A DNA stretch of 64,000 nt from Halalkalibacter alkaliphilus (GCF_023555415.1 NZ_JAKRYL010000005.1:164630-228629), one strand, 5' to 3'. Numbered from the stretch's first letter, positions 18,301 through 27,623 are shown. The notes: a model not told the origin generated them from the sequence alone. Program-made: numbers and translations.

Positions 18301-18558
18301 GCCACTCCACTTTTTCCACTCGGAAAGACTCTTCCCACCAAATGTCCATTCTAACTTACTTACATCTACATCCTCACCAAAATCAGCTTGAACCTCAACT
18401 GTACGAGCTTCCGTAAGCGAGAATAACGATCTACTAACCTCTAATTCAATTGCTTCGCTAGCTTCCACACTGCTACTTCCCATTACCGGAAGCGAAGTTG
18501 GCGCCACAACTGATAGCAACATGATCAGCGCTGCCAAAACTGTAATGAACTTTCTCAT
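15334..18558 (-). CDS. Secreted M14-family zinc carboxypeptidase
   Basis: 1074 residues with an N-terminal signal peptide. An N-terminal beta-rich domain (about 35-160) precedes an M14 peptidase domain with zinc ligands His258 and Glu261 (NNIHPDEVEG) and His358 (LDMHGYVNG) and the catalytic Glu440 (HTIEVPE). A long C-terminal part (about 480-1074) contains a class I glutamine amidotransferase-like stretch and an acidic tail domain. It is likely a secreted exopeptidase that acts on peptides released by proteases such as the Vpr-like enzyme nearby. The ATG has AAGGTAGG upstream. Exact specificity is unknown. Confidence 0.9.
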   Translation of the reverse strand: MRKFITVLAALIMLLSVVAPTSLPVMGSSSVEASEAIELEVSRSLFSLTEARTVEVQADFGEDVDVSKLEWTFGGKSLSEWKKWSGGTDFDGEPFITVIEEPHFVDDTTVVKATLEFGLLFDRTNLSNRTIRVQYQQFIGDYELALIDSESGAKAATEVKLNVYDEFLFYDELKPAIDQVFEEAAAKNDRYLEYQNVGTSVEGRDIHFVILARDQEAVDKYLNETLPTALENPDYLLEKLHNGTMGDYQVPVWFNNIHPDEVEGVDAQVELFKKFALEDEVTFTMDEQPVTLTVDDVLDDVIFLYMFTNNPDGRVANTRANANGFDLNRDNAYQTQVETQQVNELISKWTPLSFLDMHGYVNGFLIEPATPPHNPNFEYDLLVNSMLDQAHAMGQAGVGHSQLSSYFIPKLDWESGWDDMTPAYTAIYAMLHGSLGHTIEVPELSQDSLYAMVGTGLGATSYVTENKDELYAKQLEIFKRGVDGEDNRAVDEHFVNAAGESIGRVRGEHDNFFPDYYVIPTDEKEQKNNLEAHKMVDYLLRNGVKVEQTTKNLQVDGTMYPKGTYVVPMNQAKRGLANAVLYSGDNVSDWGAMYDPIVVNFPALRGFDIHEIREAGAFSSDVIEVESVTIPTSSVSGNTPKQVLKNTNNDTIKLVNDLLKDGKAVEVALESDARVNKGDFIVATKDLRAYENTYYFEMLPLGNGQNIKTNKLTKPEVAVTGSAQLRFTLDQLGFNLVDQAEADVIVSDGASFNEEQVDGKTFIGIGRPALNAVRNSGLFPGFSVGSTSGIHEGLVKANVNDHLLTSGYQEEELLYVTTGSWIESVPEGADVLVTFSESDDFYVSGWWPGHEEAKGQTLAFTKDLENTTFTLFANSLAFRAHTEHSYRLLANSIYASVGSEVEQKRNVKGKAKGQDIEVATDKVKVERTKDENGNNKVNAKITEGAFVDAVAFNDRVDRLTVEVDGDVSDKVIEVQLLSSEIEQLKQAHADARLTIDTEKGTYTLPLADFELEKVAKNNGQDVTISIQIEVEEETYNEGREVDSDERALENSQVTVFALVGNAKVEILSYKVLVE

Positions 18559-18877
18559 AATCTACCTACCTTTCTTATTTCAATTTCCACTTTTCACCTA
18601 CTATACCAAACTATTTCGATAACTGAAAGAATAAATATACAAAATGCGTATATTTTATCATTTTTAAAATATAATGTTCTCGCGTAAATATGCTCTACAA
18701 AAGCATGAAAACAATGACCAGTCTCGCATAAATAAATAGTTTCATCATCAATAATTATGTATAAAACCAGCGACCTACTTGTATATTTATAAAATAGGTA
18801 TTTAGAACTAAGGAGTAGATCTCTATTGAAAATTACGTTAACACTACAGAGCTCAAGTGCTTATAAACGCAAATAAA
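18559..18877. other. AT-rich intergenic region
   Basis: About 320 bases holding the promoter region of the M14 gene and the tail of the phosphatase transcript. I see no further gene or structured RNA here. Confidence 0.5.
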
Positions 18878-18897
18878 CCGAGTGTAATAACACTCGG
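18878..18897 (-). terminator. Terminator of the first alkaline phosphatase gene
   Basis: CCGAGTG-TAATAA-CACTCGG hairpin followed on the minus strand by TTTATTTG. An almost identical hairpin ends the GGDEF-EAL gene at 30761. Confidence 0.75.
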
Positions 18898-18915
18898 TCA
18901 AAACAGTAACATAGA

Positions 18916-20247
18916 CTATTGAACAAAATCTATTTTCATAGCCTCAGCCATCCTCTTTGGCAAATCTGTATTATCTAGTAAACCGTTAAATAAATCAGCT
19001 GAAGGACCGTACGCATACAAAGGAACATCCACCCCTGAGTGAGCCGTTGTGGACCAACCCACATAAGCACGTTCACTAATTATCGTATTAATAACAAAGT
19101 GGACTCGATTACTTGGAGCTGTTTGAATACGCTCTACTTCACTAGCAGTTAACTCAATATTGGCGTATGTACGAAGAACTTCTGTTACATTGCTGCGATC
19201 TTCATGTAATTGACTTGCCATATAACTTCCTGTTGCTGTTACATCACGTAACATCTCAACATTGGAACGATACTCATCATATCCTCCAACCGTCATTCCA
19301 CCCGTATCATGGTCACCTGCTACAACTACTAATGTTTTGCGGTCCTTTTTCGCAAATTCAAGTGCCTCTTCAACTGCTTCTTCAAACGCCTCAGTGTCTT
19401 TCATTGCCCACGCTGCATCGTGAGCATGTCCAGCCCAGTCAATCTGGCTTCCTTCAACCATTAGGAAAAAGCCTTTTTTCTCATTCGAAAGTGTATCAAT
19501 GGCAACCTTCGTCATTTCCGCTAAACTTGGTTCTTCTGTCTCATTGCGATCTAATTCTGGAGCCATTCCGCCATCAGCGAATAAACCTAGAACTTTTTCT
19601 TCTTTTCCATCAAGTGCTACTAACTCATCTCTTGTTTCAACAAAGTGGTAACCACTTGCTTCCGCCTCTTCTAGTAAATTGCGCTCGGCTTGATTGCCTC
19701 CTTTAGATCTTGGTAAAAAATTTGCCTTCCCTCCACCAAGAAGAACGTCAACATCATCTATTAATTGTAAAGCAATATCCGCTTCACTTCCTCTTGACTC
19801 CACATGTGATCCGAAAACTGCTGGTGTAGCATGGGTGATCGTAGACGTTGCAACTAAACCAGTTGCTTTCCCTGCATCACTAGCTGCTTCAAGAATCGTG
19901 TTCAGTTCTTCTCCATCTGGAGTGACACTAATCATACCATTGTTTGTTTTTACACCAGTTGCCATAGCCGTACCAGCAGCTGCTGAATCTGTTACCCAAT
20001 TATCCGCAGAGTTGGTTTTCATCATACCAACAAGCATCGAATCAAGGACCGTGTCCTCCCCTTTATAAATGCGATAATTCGTTGCATAGCTAGTAGAATA
20101 CCCATCAGGAATCATAAAAATGACATTTTCCACTTTTGCATTCGAATGCGATGGCGGCCCCGCATCTACCTTTTGAACATGACTGAAACCTGATACGACA
20201 ACAGCTGAACATAATGCTGTCGCCAAAAACCTCTTAAACATTCTCAT
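18916..20247 (-). CDS. Secreted alkaline phosphatase (PhoA family)
   Basis: 443-residue secreted phosphomonoesterase. Signal peptide (about 1-29), first metal site MIPDGYS, nucleophile Ser in VTDSAAAGTAMA, then HATPAVFGSHV, VEGSQIDWAGHAHD and VVAGDHDTGGM with the metal-binding Asp/His residues, and a late His in TTAHSGVDVPLYAYG. All core ligands of the two-zinc site are recognisable. It releases phosphate from extracellular esters and probably belongs to the Pho response, though I did not identify a PhoP box. A second, lipoprotein phosphatase of the same family lies at 52305. Confidence 0.93.
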   Translation of the reverse strand: MRMFKRFLATALCSAVVVSGFSHVQKVDAGPPSHSNAKVENVIFMIPDGYSTSYATNYRIYKGEDTVLDSMLVGMMKTNSADNWVTDSAAAGTAMATGVKTNNGMISVTPDGEELNTILEAASDAGKATGLVATSTITHATPAVFGSHVESRGSEADIALQLIDDVDVLLGGGKANFLPRSKGGNQAERNLLEEAEASGYHFVETRDELVALDGKEEKVLGLFADGGMAPELDRNETEEPSLAEMTKVAIDTLSNEKKGFFLMVEGSQIDWAGHAHDAAWAMKDTEAFEEAVEEALEFAKKDRKTLVVVAGDHDTGGMTVGGYDEYRSNVEMLRDVTATGSYMASQLHEDRSNVTEVLRTYANIELTASEVERIQTAPSNRVHFVINTIISERAYVGWSTTAHSGVDVPLYAYGPSADLFNGLLDNTDLPKRMAEAMKIDFVQ

Positions 20248-20572
20248 CTCTAAGCCCTCCTGTATTTGGTAAATTTCTTTACAGGGGCTAGTGTATTAGA
20301 TGAACATTAACGCAATATGAAGGATTTGAAAAGAATGTGTAAAAAGGCAATATGTTGAAAAATCGGGAGTTTAGTCCTCATGATGAATCGATAGTTTTTA
20401 AGCACTAGCGAGAGGGTTTAAGATAAACAATGGAACTAAGAGAGTGGTTGATTTTCAAATAGTAACAAGCGCCCGTCGCAACAATTAGCATAAGGTAGAA
20501 TGGACAGGCACCGTAATGTAAGCTGCAATAACTTCTGTGTCAACTTCGTGTAATATCAAAGACCGTTGTCTT
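20248..20572. other. Intergenic region without a visible gene
   Basis: 325 bases upstream of the phosphatase and downstream of the araD-like gene. No ORF with a ribosome site, no strong hairpin and no repeat seen. Confidence 0.5.
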
Positions 20573-21268
20573 TTATTTTGTCACTTGACCATAATAAGAA
20601 TCATTGCCATTTTTTCTTAAAAAGTGTTTATCTAAAAGGCTATTATCAATTGGTTTCACAGCATCTGTTAGGCTCTGAGTATAGTACGCTAACTTGGCTA
20701 TTTCCTCCATAATAACAGCATTTGAAACTGCCTCTTGTGGGGTTTTGCCCCAATTAAAAGGTCCATGATTATTAACAAGTACCCCTGGCATGTAACTTGG
20801 GTTTTTATCCTCGAATGTTTCAATTATAACTTCACCGGTGTTCTTTTCATAATTATGATTAATTTCCTCTTTTGTTAACTTTCTTGTGATTGGTATCTCA
20901 CCATAAAAATAATCTGCATGTGTAGTTCCTAGTGAAGGAATCGCTTTACCTGCTTGCGCCCAAACCGTACACCATGGAGAATGAGTATGAACCACTCCTC
21001 CAATCTCTGGAAATGCTTGATAAAGAAGGATATGTGTAATCGTATCTGATGACGGTTTTAAACGGCCTTCCACTTGGTTCCCTTCTAAATCTAGGACTGG
21101 GAGTTCTTCTGCTTTTAAGTCTTCGTAGGCTACCCCACTTGGTTTAATAACAACTAACCCTGTATCACGATCGATGGCACTAACATTGCCCCACGTATAA
21201 ATGACTAAGTCCCTTTTTGGAAGCTCCAAATTTGCCTCTAACACTTTCTTCTTTAGATCTTGTAACAA
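20573..21268 (-). CDS. araD: L-ribulose-5-phosphate 4-epimerase (AraD-like)
   Basis: 231 residues, the exact length of Escherichia coli AraD. Motifs TWGNVSAID, VIKPSGVAYE, HTHSPWCTVWAQ, THADYFYGEIP and the final ALVNNHGPFNWGK-like stretch (VLVNNHGPFNWGK) with zinc-binding histidines are present. It would convert L-ribulose-5-P to D-xylulose-5-P, a link to the pentose phosphate pathway. The TTG at 21268 (MLQDLKKKVLEANL) is preferred over the GTG at 21277 because AGGGA is 10 bases upstream and the family begins the same way. It is the last gene of the sugar operon, without AraA nearby. Confidence 0.88.
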   Translation of the reverse strand: MLQDLKKKVLEANLELPKRDLVIYTWGNVSAIDRDTGLVVIKPSGVAYEDLKAEELPVLDLEGNQVEGRLKPSSDTITHILLYQAFPEIGGVVHTHSPWCTVWAQAGKAIPSLGTTHADYFYGEIPITRKLTKEEINHNYEKNTGEVIIETFEDKNPSYMPGVLVNNHGPFNWGKTPQEAVSNAVIMEEIAKLAYYTQSLTDAVKPIDNSLLDKHFLRKNGNDSYYGQVTK

Positions 21269-21354
21269 ATTAAACACTTCCCTACTAGTAAAATTTCATA
21301 AAGAATAAAGACAAGTAAACATATATATTAACTCGCCTTTATTCTTGCACTTTT

Positions 21355-22893
21355 TTAGTTTTCGACTTTCGTTAATCTTGTTACATTTTCTTTTACATTC
21401 AGATAAATGCTTTTGTACTCTTCAAAGTATTTATCATAAATTTGCGTGTTTTCTAAATTTGGTTGAATCGTGTCTTCAAATTCTAACCAATCAGTCAAAA
21501 CATTAGGATTTTCAATAACTCCAGTCGCAAGGCCAGCCAATAACGCATCTCCTAAAGGGGCCTCTACATCATTTTTGATGATTCGTATCGGTCGCCCGGT
21601 AACATCGGCATAAATTTGCGGCCATATGAGGGATTTAGAGCCTCCACCAACAATGATAATCTCTTTATCCAATTTCGCTTCCGTACCTGCAACCATTTCC
21701 ATATTATGACGAAGAGAATACGCTACTCCCTCCATAAACGCTTTGTATAAATGTTTCTTCTCATGGACTAGGCTTAGACCTACAATAATCCCGCGAGCAT
21801 CACTATCCCAAATTGGACTTCTTTCACCCATGAAATAAGGGAGAACGAGTAGCCCTTCAGAACCTGCAGGTACATCTTTAGCTATTAAATCTAACAATGT
21901 ATAAGCATTAATTCCGAGTTTCTCTTCTGCCTCTATTTCCTCACTTCCGATGATATCCCGGAACCATCTCATAATTGCCCCAGCGGTAGCTGCGCCTCCA
22001 AATGTATAAATCTTCTCGCTAGAATCAATAACATGCGGCATACTTACAAGGTGCGGAGACAGATTAGGAGTTTCTGTTACAAATCCCCAACACATTGAAG
22101 TACCTAACATTGCAACATGGTTCCCTTCACTGAAAGCTCCGGCACCTAGAGTTGCGACAGGTGCATCGACCCCACCACAAATGACCGGTGTCCCTGCTTT
22201 TAATCCTGTCTTTTCTGATGCAGCTTCCGTAATTCCACCAACCACTTCCGTACACTCTACTAGTCTTTCAGGAAAGACTTCTAACGGAATGCCTAGCTTC
22301 TCTGTCATTTCTTTTGACCATGTACGTTCTTTTATATTATATACTCCTCCAATATTACCCGCTGATGAGTAATCTACAGCCACTTCTCCAGTTAGCTTAT
22401 ATACGATATATGGAGCGGGAGGTAAAAAGTATTTAATATCATTCCAAATTTTTGTCAGGTTATTTTTCATCCACAAAATCTTCGCAAATCCAAAATAAGA
22501 ATTCACTGAGTTCCCTGTAATCTCAAATAATGCATCAAGGTTAATATTTTCCTTAACCCACTCAACTTCTTTTTCTGCCCTTCGATCCATCCAAATTAAA
22601 CAAGGAGCTAAAGGCTTCATCTCTGCATTAACAGGGATACCCGAACCGCCATACAAACTACTGACGGCAACACCTTTAATATCTTCTGGGTCAACATTAG
22701 ACTTTTCCACTACCGCTTTAATTGTAGAAAAGGTGGCGTCTTCCCAAGGTTCTGGCCATTGTTGTGCCCAGGAAGACTTCGGTGTTTCCACATCATAGCC
22801 TTGATAACTATGCGCTAATACTTTTCCTTCTGGATTGATTAATACTGCTTTTGTCCCTTGCGTCCCAATATCAACACCAATTAAGTATTCCAT
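21355..22893 (-). CDS. FGGY-family carbohydrate kinase
   Basis: 512 residues. FGGY N- and C-domains with GVDIGTQGTKAVL at the start, WMDRRAEKEV, CGGVDAPVATLGAG and the signature GVAYSLRHNMEMV followed by IIIVGGGSKS. It phosphorylates a keto-sugar or polyol using ATP. The ATG at 22893 is chosen because AAGGGTG lies six bases upstream; a GTG three codons earlier is possible. It lies between a dehydrogenase and an AraD-like epimerase, so a ribulose or xylulose substrate is plausible. FGGY sequences alone do not settle specificity. Confidence 0.9.
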   Translation of the reverse strand: MEYLIGVDIGTQGTKAVLINPEGKVLAHSYQGYDVETPKSSWAQQWPEPWEDATFSTIKAVVEKSNVDPEDIKGVAVSSLYGGSGIPVNAEMKPLAPCLIWMDRRAEKEVEWVKENINLDALFEITGNSVNSYFGFAKILWMKNNLTKIWNDIKYFLPPAPYIVYKLTGEVAVDYSSAGNIGGVYNIKERTWSKEMTEKLGIPLEVFPERLVECTEVVGGITEAASEKTGLKAGTPVICGGVDAPVATLGAGAFSEGNHVAMLGTSMCWGFVTETPNLSPHLVSMPHVIDSSEKIYTFGGAATAGAIMRWFRDIIGSEEIEAEEKLGINAYTLLDLIAKDVPAGSEGLLVLPYFMGERSPIWDSDARGIIVGLSLVHEKKHLYKAFMEGVAYSLRHNMEMVAGTEAKLDKEIIIVGGGSKSLIWPQIYADVTGRPIRIIKNDVEAPLGDALLAGLATGVIENPNVLTDWLEFEDTIQPNLENTQIYDKYFEEYKSIYLNVKENVTRLTKVEN

Positions 22894-22955
22894 TTTGTTC
22901 ACCCTTCATCGTATCATCAATTACTGCACACGTTACCACTTTTAAAACCACTACT

Positions 22956-24032
22956 TTATGGCTTTAATAAAACTTTTATCGCTTCTGGGTTTTTCGCCAT
23001 TGCTAACGCTTCATGGAAATCTTCCAATTTAAAATGATTTGTTATAATTCCTTCTGCAGTAAGCAAATTACGCTCAAATAAATCAATAACGATTGGGTAT
23101 GTGTAAGGACTTAAGTGAGATCCGCGTAAATCTAATTCTTTCTTGTCTCCGATCACACTCCAGTCTGTCGTTGTTTCTTGACCGAATACACTAAACTCAA
23201 TAAATCTACCTAACTTCCGCACCATTTCCAAACCTTGAGTTACACCAATTGGCGAACCTGTTGCTTCAATATACACATCACATCCATACCCATCAGTTAG
23301 GTCCTTAACTGCTTGAACAGCATCTTCTTCAAGCGGATTGATACAAATATCTGCTCCAAACTTTTTCGCCATTGCTAATCTTTTATTATTCGTATCTAAT
23401 ACGACTAGCTTCTTAGGTGTTTTTAGTGAAATTAATTGGATCATACATAGCCCTAACGTTCCAGCACCTGCCATAACAACGACATCTTCAAATTCAATCG
23501 TTGCTCTTTGAACCGCGTGAACGGCACAAGCTGCTGGTTCAATTAAGCTCGCTTCAGAGTCTGTAACACCATCCGTAATCTTATAGATTTTGTTCGTACT
23601 ACCAAATCTCATATATTCAGCCATTGCACCTTCTGCAACGTCTCTTTGAAATCCGTAAATGTTATGAACTTGACACATCCAATATCGCCCTGTCTCACAG
23701 AACATACACTTCCCGCATGGATTAATTTGATCCGTTGTTACTCGATCACCAATTTGTATATTATGTTTTTCTGCTGCGCCTTCTCCTAACTCAGCTACAA
23801 CACCATAGAATTCGTGACCCGCAATAACCGGTGCTTTTAACCAAGGATCTTCTCCTGCCCAATACATATCAGCCCCAGAGTAAGCCTTCAAGTCACTTCC
23901 GCAAATTCCGCAAGCTCCAACTTTAATCACCACTTCTTCTTTTCCAGCTCTCGGTGTAGCTACCTCTTCTACTCGATAGTCTTCTGGCCCATAACAAACA
24001 ACAGCTTTCATAGTTTCTGGTAATTTTGTCAT
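22956..24032 (-). CDS. Zinc-dependent medium-chain alcohol/polyol dehydrogenase
   Basis: 358 residues of the MDR family (sorbitol/threonine dehydrogenase-like). Catalytic zinc residues in GACGICGSDLK and GHEFYG, the structural-zinc cluster CGKCMFCETGRYWMC, and a Rossmann GAGTLGLCMIQ motif. It probably oxidises a polyol to a ketose with NAD. The ATG at 24032 follows GAGAGG by 9 bases; longer starts would run into the permease gene. Its place in an operon with an importer, kinase and epimerase suggests it makes the kinase's substrate. Confidence 0.9.
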   Translation of the reverse strand: MTKLPETMKAVVCYGPEDYRVEEVATPRAGKEEVVIKVGACGICGSDLKAYSGADMYWAGEDPWLKAPVIAGHEFYGVVAELGEGAAEKHNIQIGDRVTTDQINPCGKCMFCETGRYWMCQVHNIYGFQRDVAEGAMAEYMRFGSTNKIYKITDGVTDSEASLIEPAACAVHAVQRATIEFEDVVVMAGAGTLGLCMIQLISLKTPKKLVVLDTNNKRLAMAKKFGADICINPLEEDAVQAVKDLTDGYGCDVYIEATGSPIGVTQGLEMVRKLGRFIEFSVFGQETTTDWSVIGDKKELDLRGSHLSPYTYPIVIDLFERNLLTAEGIITNHFKLEDFHEALAMAKNPEAIKVLLKP

Positions 24033-24064
24033 TACAATCATCCTCTCGTTTAATTTTAGAATTT

Positions 24065-25066
24065 TTAGTCTTTTTGACGCCAACTACTATAGTAAATAGC
24101 TCCAATGATAATTAAGCCTTTTAATACCAACTGAACATAAGGAGATACTCCCATTAAGTTCAAACCATTACTTAAAACCCCTATTAATAAAGCTCCTAGT
24201 AATGTTCCAAAAATATGACCGCGTCCGCCGGCAATAGCTGTACCACCTAATACAACAGCAGCAATCGCATCCAACTCAAATCCGACCCCGGCCATTGGTT
24301 GACCTGATGCAAGTCGAGAGGTTAAAATCATCCCCGCTATACCAGCTGTCACACCACTGATTACGTAAGCCATAATTTTATATCTCTTTACCTTAACACC
24401 TGATAATCGAACTGCTTCTTCATTCCCACCAATTGCATAGATGTATCTTCCAAAAGGCAGGTGATTTAAAATAATATAGGCTGCTATATATACAAGAACC
24501 ATAATAAGAACGGGCATAGGAATAATACCAAACACATGGCCTCTTCCAATAAAAGTAAACGCTTCAGGTAATCCTGATAAAGGGTAGCCCCCTGTGTACA
24601 ATAAAGCCAAACCACGGGTGGCTTCCATCATCGCCAATGTCACGATGATTGCTGGGATTTTAGCATACGCTACTAATGTTCCATTTATATATCCAATTAC
24701 TGTACCTAACACAATTCCAATTAATACTGCCAGATAAATCGGTATACCAGAGACTAGCATCAATCCCGCCATAATTGTACCCGTAAAGGCCATAACTGAA
24801 CCAACAGATAAATCGATTCCTCCTGTTATGATGACAAACGTCATACCTACAGCTAAAATAGCGTTAATCGATATTTGTCTTGCTACATTCGTTAAGTTAG
24901 ATGAGGTTAAAAATTGGTCGCTGAGTAGTGACATAATTAAACATAATATTAGAAAAGTCACAAATATTAACATTTCTTGGTTTTCAAATAACTCTTTGAG
25001 CTTGGTTGTAAACTTCTTCTTCGATGTAATGGTTGCTTCATTCGTTTGTGGCTTTAGTTCACTCAC
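24065..25066 (-). CDS. Sugar ABC transporter permease (RbsC family)
   Basis: 333 residues, about 8-10 hydrophobic segments, with the family signature VTGGIDLSVGS-like GGIDLSVGSVMAFTG and the C-terminal GGTAIAGGRGHIFGTLLGA. Imports a monosaccharide or polyol together with the adjacent ATPase and binding protein. The GTG at 25066 is preceded by AGGAGG with 8-base spacing, making it preferable to a start at 25087. It overlaps the ATPase gene by 8 bases. Confidence 0.93.
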   Translation of the reverse strand: MSELKPQTNEATITSKKKFTTKLKELFENQEMLIFVTFLILCLIMSLLSDQFLTSSNLTNVARQISINAILAVGMTFVIITGGIDLSVGSVMAFTGTIMAGLMLVSGIPIYLAVLIGIVLGTVIGYINGTLVAYAKIPAIIVTLAMMEATRGLALLYTGGYPLSGLPEAFTFIGRGHVFGIIPMPVLIMVLVYIAAYIILNHLPFGRYIYAIGGNEEAVRLSGVKVKRYKIMAYVISGVTAGIAGMILTSRLASGQPMAGVGFELDAIAAVVLGGTAIAGGRGHIFGTLLGALLIGVLSNGLNLMGVSPYVQLVLKGLIIIGAIYYSSWRQKD

Positions 25067-26564
25067 TCTCAACACCTCCTGTTGCATAGTACATTACCTT
25101 TTCTTGAGTAACTTCTGCTGCATCAAGCTCCGACATTATCTTTCCTTTATACATTACTAACACCCGATCACTCATACCTAAAATCTCAGGTAGCTCTGAA
25201 GATATCATAATGATTGAGATTCCTTCGTCTGCTAGTTTCCGCATGAGTTTATAGATTTCTTCCTTTGCTCCTATATCAATCCCGCGAGTAGGTTCATCAA
25301 AGATTAATATCTTACATTCTGTATTTAACCACTTCGCTAAGACTACTTTTTGCTGATTTCCTCCACTTAAAAACTTTACTTTTTGCTCCATAGTAGGAGT
25401 CTTAATAAGTAAGTCTTGAATAGACTGAGTAACGACATTTTTTTCTTCTTTTTTATCAATAATTCCAAAGTTCTTAGATACCTTTTTCAGAATAGGTAAC
25501 GTTATATTTTTCTTAACAGTCATTCCAAGAATTAACCCTTGGGTCTTCCTACTTTCAGGAATTAAGCCTATGCCATACGCCAATGCATCCGTAGGAGATT
25601 TGATATCCACCTTCATCCCGTCTAGATAAACTTCCTTTTCATCAGTGGCATCTGCTCCAATTAACGCTCTGACCGTTTCTGTTCTACCAGCGCCTACTAA
25701 ACCTGCAATTCCTAGAATTTCACCCTTTTTCAGTTTGAAATTCACATCTTCCAGCTCAGAATTACGCAGTTTTTTTACTTCTAAAAATAACTCTTCATCT
25801 CTGTCAGCCCAAGAAGGTCTGTCAGGAAAAGCATTTGTAATCTCTCTTCCTACCATCATTTTTACAATGTCCTGTTTTGTACAACCCACGACATCTCTTG
25901 TTCCAACAAATTCTCCATCTCTTAAGCATGTCAGCCGATCACACATTTCTAAGATTTCGTCTAAATGATGGGAGATATAGATAATGGTTACACCATTTGC
26001 TTTCAACATCGCAATTAAATCAAACAGTTTGTCAATTTCCTTACCTGTCAAACTTGCAGTGGGTTCATCGAATATTAATACCTTCGTATCGATGGCAATT
26101 GCTTTTGCAATTTCTATAAATTGCTGATTGGCAACACTTAATCTAGCTACTGGCTTGCTTAGATCTATGTCTGCATTGAGCCGTGTCAATACTTCCTCAG
26201 CCTTTTTTCTCATTGTCTTCTTATCTAACAATCCACCACTTTTTCTAATCTCGCGTCCTAAAAAAATGTTCTCAACACCATTTAAATATGGAATAAGACT
26301 AAATTCCTGATGAATAATACTAATTCCTAATTCTTGTGCTTCTTTCGGACTTGTAAATGTCACTTCTTTTCCATTTAGTAAAATCTGTCCTGAGCTAGGC
26401 TTTTGTACGCCTGATAATATTTTCATTAACGTTGATTTTCCAGCACCGTTTTCTCCGACTAATGCATGAACTTCTCCTCTACGTATATCAAATGATACGC
26501 CTTTAAGTGCAATTACACCTGGAAATTTCCTTGTTACATCCTTAATCTCTAAAATATTATCCAC
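25059..26564 (-). CDS. Sugar ABC transporter ATPase (RbsA family)
   Basis: About 501 residues with two ABC domains in tandem. Domain 1 has Walker A GENGAGKST, Q-loop IIHQEFSLIPYL, LSVANQQ and LIFDEPTASLTG; domain 2 has the degenerate Walker A GLVGAGRTET, LSGGNQQK and LIFDEPTRGIDIG. This is the classic arrangement of RbsA/MglA/AraG ATPases. The GTG at 26564 (MDNILEIKDVTRKFPG) fits the family and has AAGG at 8 bases; a GTG at 26573 is the alternative. Domain 1 is the closest visible relative of the inactive N-terminal domain of the kinase at 28727. Confidence 0.93.
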   Translation of the reverse strand: MDNILEIKDVTRKFPGVIALKGVSFDIRRGEVHALVGENGAGKSTLMKILSGVQKPSSGQILLNGKEVTFTSPKEAQELGISIIHQEFSLIPYLNGVENIFLGREIRKSGGLLDKKTMRKKAEEVLTRLNADIDLSKPVARLSVANQQFIEIAKAIAIDTKVLIFDEPTASLTGKEIDKLFDLIAMLKANGVTIIYISHHLDEILEMCDRLTCLRDGEFVGTRDVVGCTKQDIVKMMVGREITNAFPDRPSWADRDEELFLEVKKLRNSELEDVNFKLKKGEILGIAGLVGAGRTETVRALIGADATDEKEVYLDGMKVDIKSPTDALAYGIGLIPESRKTQGLILGMTVKKNITLPILKKVSKNFGIIDKKEEKNVVTQSIQDLLIKTPTMEQKVKFLSGGNQQKVVLAKWLNTECKILIFDEPTRGIDIGAKEEIYKLMRKLADEGISIIMISSELPEILGMSDRVLVMYKGKIMSELDAAEVTQEKVMYYATGGVESE

Positions 26565-26636
26565 TGGTCTCACCTTCTCCCTAACATTCTTTTTTAGTAG
26601 AGTGCTCCCTATTGTTGCGGAGCACTCTTTGAAAGA

Positions 26637-27623
26637 TTACCAGCTGAAGCCTTCTGCATTTTCAATCGTTTGTAATTCTACATCAATAGGTACTTCAGTC
26701 GGTACAACTTCTGCACCCCAGTATTTAGCTAAGCCCATTCCAAGTCCAATTCGAACTTGGTCTCTAGGGAATTGTGCAGTCGTAGCTTTAAATGGCCCAC
26801 CAGCTAAAATTGCATCAATTACCTCTGGATGACCATCTACACTATAAAGCGCTACGTCACGTCCAGAAGCTTCAATCGCACCAAGAGATCCTAAAGCACC
26901 ACCATCGTTCACACTGAAGATTGCATCTAAATCAGGTTGAGATTGTAACATATTTTCCGTTACATCCATTGCTACACTTCGATCTTGTCTACCATTTTGA
27001 GTATCAACAATTTCGATACCAGGATGCTTAGCAATCGCATCTTTAAATCCTTCTACCCTTTCAAGGATCGGCACTACTGGAATCCCATCTAAGATTGCAA
27101 CTTTACCATTTCCACCTAAATCTTCAGCCATTTTCTCCCCAGCTAAAAATCCTGCATCATAGTTTCGAGATCCGACGAATGAATCAATTGGTCCACTAGC
27201 CTGTGCATCGACTGCTACGACAATAACTCCCGCTTCCTTTGCTGCAAGTACTGCTGTCTCAATTCCATCACTATCTGCTGGGTTAATTAGTAGAATATCA
27301 ATTCCTTGTTGAATCATGTCATCAATATCATTTGTCTGTTTACTTACATCATGACGAGCATCTGTAACAATTCCTCTTGCTCCGATTGACTCGACAGCTT
27401 CTTCAAACGCTTCATGCATTGTAATAAAGTAAGGATTATTCATATCTTGAAAAGCCATGCCAATTACTAATTGCTCATTTCCATTTCCATTTCCACTAGT
27501 AGACGCTTCTCCATCTGAGTTTGTTTCTGTACTTGTTTCGCTGCTTTGGTTCGCACAACCAACAGCTACTAACATGAACGAAATGAGAACAAACATTAAC
27601 ATACCTTTTAACTTCTTGTTCAT
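26637..27623 (-). CDS. Sugar-binding lipoprotein (RbsB-like)
   Basis: 328 residues: lipoprotein signal with lipobox VAVGC, a Ser/Thr/Gly/Asn-rich linker (SSETSTETNSDGEASTSG), then a periplasmic-binding-protein type 1 domain (IGMAFQDMNNPYFITMHEAFEEA, INPADSDGIETAV, VDAQASGPIDSFVGSRNY). This is the first gene of the sugar operon. A start with AGGGGGAATTAAA before the ATG at 27623 is clear; the earlier in-frame start at 27677 is not supported. Substrate unknown. It is preceded by a long leader with an attenuator. Confidence 0.94.
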   Translation of the reverse strand: MNKKLKGMLMFVLISFMLVAVGCANQSSETSTETNSDGEASTSGNGNGNEQLVIGMAFQDMNNPYFITMHEAFEEAVESIGARGIVTDARHDVSKQTNDIDDMIQQGIDILLINPADSDGIETAVLAAKEAGVIVVAVDAQASGPIDSFVGSRNYDAGFLAGEKMAEDLGGNGKVAILDGIPVVPILERVEGFKDAIAKHPGIEIVDTQNGRQDRSVAMDVTENMLQSQPDLDAIFSVNDGGALGSLGAIEASGRDVALYSVDGHPEVIDAILAGGPFKATTAQFPRDQVRIGLGMGLAKYWGAEVVPTEVPIDVELQTIENAEGFSW

